The translations under genes were made by a program, and so were the position numbers. Of a stretch of 11,899 nucleotides of DNA, positions 7,784 to 11,899 are shown piece by piece (the stretch's first letter is position 1; each line of letters begins with the position of its first letter). Under the pieces are notes generated by a model. It was not told the DNA's origin. It was given only the letters and a program-made list of their open reading frames with translations, and did not search any database. The DNA is from UBA2177 sp964487525 (GTDB lineage: Bacteria > Patescibacteriota > Dojkabacteria > SC72), in contig CAZAQC010000021.1 of NCBI GenBank assembly GCA_964487525.1, forward strand, positions 1 to 11,899, written 5' to 3'.

Positions 7784-8365
7784 ATGATATCATTCATAAC
7801 AGGGATTGTAATAAAAACTTTCATAGCTAAAAATTCTTACGTTGATATTCAAACTAGTAGTGGTTTAGCCTACAGAGTAAACATTCCTAGCTCATACATG
7901 ACTCCATCTAAAGGTGAAAAGTACTCACTATTTACTCATTTTCATGTTAGAGAAGATAATCAAACACTATATGGTTTTGAAAAAGAAGATGAGAGAGATT
8001 TCTTTGAACAGTTAATATCTGTATCAGGTGTAGGACCTAAGATAGGGATAGCCATACTATCGACCTTTTCTAGAAGTGATTTAGAGAGTGTAATACTAGA
8101 AGGTGATGCAAGAGGGTTGAGTAGGGTACAAGGTTTAGGTTTGAAAGGCGCACAGAAGATAATATTGGAGTTAAGAGGAAAGATAGATTTTGATCAAAAA
8201 GAAACATCCGAGGAATCAATTATTAAAGAATTAAAAGAGGCACTTAAATCATTAGGTTTTGTAGGGGATATGCTAAAAGAAAAGATTAAACTTGCTGATA
8301 CTTTGATTAAAAAAGATAAAAATATTGAGATAGAGGAATTAATTAAGAAGGTTTTAAATGAATAA
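7784..8365 (+). CDS. ruvA: Holliday junction DNA helicase subunit RuvA
   Basis: At 193 residues this is a typical RuvA with its three domains. Domain I, an OB fold, covers about 1-64 and ends in REDNQTLYGF; E57 and D58 correspond to the acidic pin that separates strands at the junction centre. Domain II carries two helix-hairpin-helix motifs, SVSGVGPKIG near 79-88 and VQGLGLKGAQ near 115-124, which bind the DNA backbone without sequence specificity. Domain III (about 147-193) is the small three-helix domain that contacts RuvB, here very Lys/Glu-rich. Tetramers hold the junction square and recruit RuvB hexamers. The ATG is fixed by an in-frame TAA at 7775-7777 and by the -10 box 5 nt upstream. 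The stop codon overlaps the ruvB start by one base (TAATG). Confidence 0.97.
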   Translation: MISFITGIVIKTFIAKNSYVDIQTSSGLAYRVNIPSSYMTPSKGEKYSLFTHFHVREDNQTLYGFEKEDERDFFEQLISVSGVGPKIGIAILSTFSRSDLESVILEGDARGLSRVQGLGLKGAQKIILELRGKIDFDQKETSEESIIKELKEALKSLGFVGDMLKEKIKLADTLIKKDKNIEIEELIKKVLNE

Positions 8366-9381
8366 TGATTGAATCTACTTCCAGTAAAAGTAAGAAAAAG
8401 GTATCTGATTCCTCTGAAGAATTAATAATGGCTTCTGAGAAAAAAATTAGGCCTAGTAATCTAGATGAGATGATTGGTAGGAAGCTTGAGAAACAGACTC
8501 TACAGATGATGATAGATTCGGCTAAGAGAAGGAAAGAAGTTATAGATCATATTCTTTTCTATGGTCCTCCAGGTTTAGGCAAAACTACCTTTGCTATGGC
8601 TATAGCCAATGAGGTTGGGGCATCTATTAAGATAACATCTGGACCTGCTGTAGAAAGACAGGGAGATTTGGCAGCCATATTAACTGGCTTGAAAGCTAAT
8701 GATGTTCTCTTTATTGATGAGATACACAGATTATCTAAGGTCGTAGAAGAAATTTTGTATCCAGCAATGGAAGACAGGGTTTTAGATATCATTATGGGAA
8801 AGGGTCCATCTGCTAAGACCATTAGATTGTCATTAGAACCATTTACATTAATAGGGGCAACTACTCAGATAGGGAAGATTAGTTCTCCAATGAGAGATAG
8901 GTTTGGCCTAATTCAGAGATTAGACTTTTTTTCTCAGGAAGATTTAGTATCGATTCTAAAGCGTGCAAGTAAGCTTTGGGATATCAAAATAGAGGAAGAT
9001 GCTCTTAGAATGCTTGCAGATTGTTCAAGAGGTACTGCAAGGATAGGGTTAAGATTGTTAAGAAGAACTAGGGATTATGCAGATAACATGAATTCAAAAA
9101 GTATTACTAAGGATATTGTTTTAAAAACAATAACGATGTTAGGAGTAGATACTCAAGGATTGGAAGAAATAGATAGGACAATATTGAGAACTCTTCTGAA
9201 CAACTTCAGTGGCGGTCCAATAGGACTGTCTACTCTGGCTGCTTCTGTATCTGAAGATGAGGTAACAATAGCAGATGTATATGAACCATACCTTATGAAA
9301 TGTGGATATATTAAGAGAACTTCAAGGGGTAGAGTATTAACTCAGAAAGGTTTAAAATACTTAGAATCAATAGATGGATAG
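8365..9381 (+). CDS. ruvB: Holliday junction branch-migration ATPase RuvB
   Basis: This 338-residue AAA+ motor has all the expected elements. Walker A is GPPGLGKT at 67-74, Walker B is DEIH at 118-121, and sensor 1 is GATT at 164-167. The arginine finger is R177 in SPMRDRFG, and sensor 2 is GTARIGLRLLRR at 223-234. The C-terminal winged helix spans about 270-335, with FSGGPIGLSTLA and YEPYLMKCGYIKRTSRGR. RuvB hexamers pump DNA through the RuvA-bound junction using ATP. The first 21 residues are a Ser/Lys-rich, low-complexity extension beyond the usual start; ATG 8428 (M22) is an alternative initiation site. ATG 8365 is favoured because it overlaps the ruvA stop, a sign of coupled translation, though the AAGAAGG at 8345-8351 is rather far for a ribosome site. 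It overlaps the next gene by 8 nt. Confidence 0.97.
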   Translation: MIESTSSKSKKKVSDSSEELIMASEKKIRPSNLDEMIGRKLEKQTLQMMIDSAKRRKEVIDHILFYGPPGLGKTTFAMAIANEVGASIKITSGPAVERQGDLAAILTGLKANDVLFIDEIHRLSKVVEEILYPAMEDRVLDIIMGKGPSAKTIRLSLEPFTLIGATTQIGKISSPMRDRFGLIQRLDFFSQEDLVSILKRASKLWDIKIEEDALRMLADCSRGTARIGLRLLRRTRDYADNMNSKSITKDIVLKTITMLGVDTQGLEEIDRTILRTLLNNFSGGPIGLSTLAASVSEDEVTIADVYEPYLMKCGYIKRTSRGRVLTQKGLKYLESIDG

Positions 9382-10195
9382 AGTAGATACAAACATAGAT
9401 GAAGAAAAGAGAGGTAAACTATTGGCTTTAGCTGCTTTCATAGCTTTGGCTATATTTGTTTCTAAGATTACCCAATCTCAATCTCAAATTATTACATGGA
9501 GAGTATATTTAAATGCAGGAATATATTTTTTGATTACTTTCTTTGGTCTTCTTTGGGCCTTTAACTTTCAGGTTAAGAAAAAATCTCTATTATTTCTTTT
9601 ACAACCAGCCCTTTATGTATTCTCTCAATCTTTGTTCATAGAATTCTTTTTCTTCCAGAAGTTTAATCGTATATATGAGACCTTCATTCTTCTGCTATTG
9701 ATTTTCCTAGCATTCTTGGGTAACTACATATCATTTTTGATGGCAAATGTTCTTAATGTAGATCTATTCAAAAAAATACCTCTAGCTCACGTAGGCAGAA
9801 CATCTTCTTACTTAATATCTCTTTTAATGATGTATTTCTTTACCTTCAGTTTCCTAGTAAGTGGTATGGATATATATATTTTACTTCCATTAATGCTAAT
9901 TATTTATTTCTTAATCATCTTTATTCACTATTTAAATATTGGAATAGAGGAGGGGGAGTTGTTTAGAAAGAGTGTATTAACACTGTTAATAACATATATT
10001 CTTTTCCTAGGAATGTTCCTTACGGGAGATGCTCATGAGATTGTTTCTGCTATCCCTGTTCTAGGTTATTATTTCTCAGTAGGGGTGGTTAGCCAAGAGA
10101 GGGTTTCTTATGGTGGAAGTAAAGGAATATATTTTTATATTATCATCTTGGTTGTAACGTTTTTAATAGGACTTTTTTTGAACATTTTAAATTAA
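9374..10195 (+). CDS. Polytopic membrane protein of unknown function, last gene of the ruv operon
   Basis: This 273-residue protein is strongly hydrophobic, with eight or nine predicted transmembrane segments at about 15-32, 45-65, 71-93, 101-125, 143-163, 165-187, 199-217, perhaps 222-238, and 251-272. The first 14 residues are charged (several Asp, Glu, Lys, Arg). Longer loops include LNVDLFKKIPLAHVGRTSS (128-145) and SQERVSYGGSKG (240-251). I recognise no family motif and no catalytic residues. Its ATG lies inside ruvB (8-nt overlap), so it is translated from the ruvAB message. No functional tie to recombination is known or visible, and the link may be purely positional. The T-rich base composition reflects the hydrophobic codons, not necessarily foreign origin. 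Confidence 0.8.
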   Translation: MDRVDTNIDEEKRGKLLALAAFIALAIFVSKITQSQSQIITWRVYLNAGIYFLITFFGLLWAFNFQVKKKSLLFLLQPALYVFSQSLFIEFFFFQKFNRIYETFILLLLIFLAFLGNYISFLMANVLNVDLFKKIPLAHVGRTSSYLISLLMMYFFTFSFLVSGMDIYILLPLMLIIYFLIIFIHYLNIGIEEGELFRKSVLTLLITYILFLGMFLTGDAHEIVSAIPVLGYYFSVGVVSQERVSYGGSKGIYFYIIILVVTFLIGLFLNILN

Positions 10196-10205
10196 AAAAT
10201 GTTCA
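10179..10205 (+). terminator. Hairpin over the end of the ruv operon (terminator-like, no U-tract)
   Basis: TGAACATTTT (10179-10188) and AAAATGTTCA (10196-10205) form a perfect 10-bp inverted repeat with a 7-nt loop that contains the TAA stop codon of the membrane gene. No run of T follows on the + strand; a T-run precedes the stem instead. It is therefore not a canonical intrinsic terminator. It may stabilise the 3' end of the mRNA or weakly terminate. The low-GC stem makes chance possible. Confidence 0.35.
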
Positions 10206-10275
10206 TACTGTTTCATAGAGAGTAGGGGGAGGAGGTCTAGAAACCCATAGTATGTAGTGTCCTATAGTTTATCAG

Positions 10276-10284
10276 TGTGGATAA
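10276..10284 (-). promoter_or_regulatory. Single DnaA-box match
   Basis: TGTGGATAA on the + strand is the exact complement of the consensus DnaA box TTATCCACA. It is flanked by TTATC at 10269-10273, which makes a TTATC-N6-GATAA inverted repeat. Only one exact box is present; a second candidate, TTATCCATT at 10553-10561, has two mismatches. A single 9-mer may be chance. Confidence 0.3.
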
Positions 10285-10403
10285 GTGATTGCTAATATCC
10301 TATTCAATAATTCCTATATATATCACAACAATAGAGTAATATATTAATTCTAATATCTTTGTATATATCAGTTATGTGTTCATCTTCAAAGAGGATACCA
10401 CCC

Positions 10404-10430
10404 TTTACATAAATGTGTTATGATTGAAAT
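10404..10430 (+). other. dif-like imperfect palindrome (possible recombinase site)
   Basis: CATAA (10408-10412), spacer ATGTG, TTATG (10418-10422), followed by ATTGAAAT, resembles the core of bacterial dif sites (CATAA, 6-bp centre, TTATG, TTAAAT). The centre here is 5 bp rather than 6, and the outer arms agree poorly. It lies about 240 nt upstream of a tyrosine recombinase gene, the only reason to take it seriously. The match was made by eye from memory of the dif consensus. Confidence 0.25.
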
Positions 10431-10433
10431 ATA

Positions 10434-10467
10434 CTGACCGAGTATAATCACCCTTATATGCGGTCAG
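10434..10467. repeat. Inverted repeat CTGACCG / CGGTCAG with 20-nt spacer
   Basis: The two 7-bp arms are perfect (10434-10440 and 10461-10467) and GC-rich against a very AT-rich background. The spacer contains TATAAT (10443-10448), and a second AGTATAAT occurs just downstream. This layout could be an operator over a promoter or a recombinase arm-type site. No U-tract follows, so a terminator is unlikely. Confidence 0.45.
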
Positions 10468-10474
10468 ACTCTAG

Positions 10475-10480
10475 TATAAT
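10475..10480 (+). promoter_or_regulatory. Possible -10 box within the intergenic region
   Basis: A perfect TATAAT in CTAGTATAATG, 8 nt after the right arm of the CTGACCG inverted repeat. The same AGTATAAT occurs 32 nt upstream. Transcription would begin near 10487 and give the recombinase a leader of about 180 nt containing a pyrimidine-rich tract. No clear -35 box is present. Confidence 0.35.
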
Positions 10481-10653
10481 GAGAGAACAGGCAATATATA
10501 TAATTTAATACTAATTTATACAATGAGTTATAGATGGTTCAAAAAGTATTCTTTATCCATTTCCATCTCCCCACTATTTCCTTCTTTTCTTCAAGTCCTC
10601 TTGGTTTCAAAAAAACGGTCCCCTACTCTGGTTGTTTAAATTTTAATCTTCTG

Positions 10654-10659
10654 TAAAAT
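10654..10659 (+). promoter_or_regulatory. -10 box for a leaderless recombinase transcript
   Basis: TAAAAT preceded by CTG ends 6 nt before the ATG at 10666, putting the predicted transcription start on the ATG itself. The arrangement mirrors the ruvA promoter: both have TTAATC shortly upstream, then CTG, the hexamer, 5-6 nt, ATG. The TAA at 10654-10656 is also the in-frame upstream stop. Confidence 0.5.
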
Positions 10660-10665
10660 ATTAGT

Positions 10666-11899
10666 ATGAAAGACTTTCCCAAATTAAATGATCAGGATGA
10701 CTTCCTGTTGTCTCTCCAGAACAATAATTACAGTTTACAGACCATATATAACTATGCTCGTGATCTTTGTATTTTTGCAACTTTTTTACACTTTAGAGGT
10801 GTTAAGTTTGGGAATGTAGGTAAGAAGGATATAAATACATTCAAAGGTTACTTAGTAGCTGGTGAACATTTAAGAGATTTAGATAAATTTAGGGCTGGAT
10901 ACTCAAAAAATGTAGATGTAGAAAGGATAAACAAGAGCGAAGCTCCTAGGGGCGATTTAAGGCCTGTGAAATATGTTGGGGATATAGATAGACCTTCTGA
11001 GGAGAAAGAAAATGAGGTGAAACCATCAGGGAGATTTGAGAGCGATTTTTTGTCTAATGTATATGGTAAGGTATATGGAAGTTTGGGGTTTGGTGAAAAT
11101 CAGAAGAAAGTTTCAAATAAAAAAAATGAAGGTTTAGATCCAAGGAGTATAAATAGAATGCTTTCATCTTTAAGATCGTTTTTGAAGTTTAGAATATCAT
11201 GGGATTTAGATATTCCTTTACCTCCAGATGCAGTAGATTTGATGAAAGCAGACAAGAGAATAAAGAAGGTTGCATCGAAGGGGGATCTTGTTAGATTGAT
11301 AGAGTCACCAATGCTTTTTGAGAAGGATGAAAAGGTAGCATTAAGGAATAGATGTATGTTGGAGATGTTGTTTGCTACTGGTATGAGAATATCAGAATTG
11401 GTTGGTTTAGATTTAGAACAGATTAATGAGGAAGGAAAATTGTATGTGTTAGGTAAGGGTAAAAAAGAGAGATCTGTATATATGACATCTAGGAGTTTAG
11501 ATTGGTTAAACAAGTACTTAGTGGTTAGGTTAAAGTATTCTTTTTTGGATAGGGATGAAAAGGAACAACCAGGAGAAATGGATAAGTTTTTTGTAGAAAA
11601 TAATGGAGAAAATGGCCGTGAAACCTCTGCCAATTCTGACCTAAATTTAGAAATTTTTGATAAAGGGAATAGAAAATATATAAAGTTAATAGAAAGTTAT
11701 AGAAAGAGTGAGATGTTGAAAAAGTTTGACTCCCCTGCCCTGTTCATACCTTTCTCTGGTAGTAGATTTGCAAAGCCAAATGCGAGAATATCTACAAACT
11801 ATTTCCAGGAGAGGATAGCAATATATAGGAAGAAATTGGGTATACAGATTCCTACTTCTGCACATAGTTTAAGGCACGGTTTTGCAACATATTTGGCTG
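10666..11899 (+). CDS. Tyrosine recombinase (Xer/integrase type) with two long insertions, 3' end outside window
   Basis: The reading frame stays open for 411 codons to the window edge. The N-terminal SAM-like DNA-binding domain starts with FLLSLQNNNYSLQTIYNYARDL and resumes with SINRMLSSLRSFLKF at 161-175. The catalytic domain has Arg I at R241 (ATGMRISELVGL), the beta-hairpin Lys at K264 (LGKGKKERSVY), and the H400-x-x-R403 box (HSLRHGFATYLA). The final His/Trp and the nucleophilic Tyr lie beyond the edge. The family cuts and rejoins DNA through a 3'-phosphotyrosine; Xer members resolve chromosome dimers at dif, others integrate mobile elements. Two polar insertions stand out: about residues 67-155 inside the N-terminal domain and about 295-355 before the ALFIPFSG strand. 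ATG 10666 is the first start after an in-frame TAA at 10654. Xer role versus mobile integrase cannot be decided; no attachment-site duplication or cargo gene is visible. Confidence 0.9.
   Translation, partial: MKDFPKLNDQDDFLLSLQNNNYSLQTIYNYARDLCIFATFLHFRGVKFGNVGKKDINTFKGYLVAGEHLRDLDKFRAGYSKNVDVERINKSEAPRGDLRPVKYVGDIDRPSEEKENEVKPSGRFESDFLSNVYGKVYGSLGFGENQKKVSNKKNEGLDPRSINRMLSSLRSFLKFRISWDLDIPLPPDAVDLMKADKRIKKVASKGDLVRLIESPMLFEKDEKVALRNRCMLEMLFATGMRISELVGLDLEQINEEGKLYVLGKGKKERSVYMTSRSLDWLNKYLVVRLKYSFLDRDEKEQPGEMDKFFVENNGENGRETSANSDLNLEIFDKGNRKYIKLIESYRKSEMLKKFDSPALFIPFSGSRFAKPNARISTNYFQERIAIYRKKLGIQIPTSAHSLRHGFATYLA

Larger units (their letters stand above)
10196..10665. other. Gene-free 470-nt intergenic region with several site-like motifs
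   Basis: This is the only long non-coding stretch in the window. In order it holds: a purine-rich patch with AGGAGG at 10230-10235 that leads to no usable start codon; a DnaA-box match (10276-10284); AT-rich DNA with two copies each of CTAATATC (10292, 10350) and TATATATCA (10316, 10362); a dif-like palindrome (10408-10422); a 7-bp inverted repeat (10434-10467) with TATAAT inside and just after it; a pyrimidine-rich tract (about 10550-10612); and a -10 box directly upstream of the recombinase gene. A 38-codon ORF at 10523-10639 has no ribosome site and odd composition, and is not convincing. No tRNA, known riboswitch or CRISPR repeat was seen. Confidence 0.7.

Noticed and set aside
10230..10254. 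A strong ribosome site (AGGAGG) suggesting a small gene
   Set aside because: The first ATG after it (10252) is followed immediately by TAG, and no GTG or TTG at suitable distance opens a frame of useful length.
10606..10620. Possible - strand terminator (GGGGACCG followed by seven T on the - strand)
   Set aside because: No complementary arm for the GC-rich segment occurs nearby, so no hairpin forms, and no - strand gene would need it.
10523..10639. A 38-codon ORF on the + strand (MSYRWFKKYS...) upstream of the recombinase
   Set aside because: It has no Shine-Dalgarno, no correctly spaced -10 box, and pyrimidine-rich codons unlike every neighbouring gene. It could be a leader peptide if transcription starts near 10487, but nothing positive supports it.
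10196..10665. A chromosomal origin of replication
   Set aside because: There is only one exact DnaA box, no dnaA or other origin-linked gene nearby, and the + strand is purine-rich in coding DNA on both sides, so there is no sign of a strand-bias switch.
11100..11633. A 177-codon open frame on the - strand
   Set aside because: It lies antisense to the catalytic half of the tyrosine recombinase, whose motifs are unmistakable. The translated product is Ser/Phe/Asn-rich without domains, a typical shadow of purine-rich coding DNA.
3907..11899. An integrated conjugative element running from the TraG-like ATPase to the recombinase
   Set aside because: The genes between are yebC, ruvC, ruvA and ruvB, which are core chromosomal genes. 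There is no relaxase and no direct-repeat boundary at the tRNA end, and base composition is uniform.

Overview
The window is AT-rich, and every gene that can be supported lies on the + strand, packed almost without gaps. The content suggests a member of the Candidate Phyla Radiation (Patescibacteria). The signs are a yebC-ruvC-ruvA-ruvB cluster, a TraG/VirD4-type ATPase sitting inside a run of chromosomal genes, a LytR_C-tail protein, almost no Shine-Dalgarno sequences, and a tRNA without an encoded CCA end. The phylum inside that group (for example Dojkabacteria or Microgenomates) cannot be fixed from the sequence alone. TGA acts as a stop (it ends ruvC), so the UGA-glycine code of Gracilibacteria/Absconditabacteria is not in use.

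Region 1 (1-840): the 3' part of a tRNA-Leu(CAA), then a membrane-anchored double zinc-ribbon protein of unknown role.

Region 2 (889-6450): four genes separated by 2, 1 and 0 nt, surely one operon. They are a degenerate Lgt-like membrane protein, an RluD-type 23S rRNA pseudouridine synthase, a membrane-anchored protein with a worn LCP-like region and a clear LytR_C domain, and an 847-residue membrane-anchored TraG/VirD4-like ATPase. The first, third and fourth are envelope proteins.

Region 3 (6475-10195): yebC, ruvC, ruvA, ruvB and an 8-9 TM protein. The Ruv proteins form the Holliday-junction branch-migration and resolution machine, and all have intact catalytic motifs. ruvA has its own -10 box only 5 nt before its ATG, implying a leaderless transcript; ruvB and the membrane gene overlap their predecessors.

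Region 4 (10196-10665): the only large gene-free stretch. It holds a hairpin at the end of the ruv operon, one exact DnaA-box match, a dif-like imperfect palindrome, a 7-bp inverted repeat around TATAAT motifs, a pyrimidine-rich tract, and a second leaderless-type promoter.

Region 5 (10666-end): a tyrosine recombinase (Xer/integrase type) cut off by the window edge before its catalytic tyrosine. It carries two long polar insertions not found in ordinary XerC/XerD.

No CRISPR array, insertion sequence or clearly new system was recognised. The most interesting items are the unusual recombinase with its upstream site-like DNA, the degenerate Lgt relative, and the leaderless-promoter pattern.
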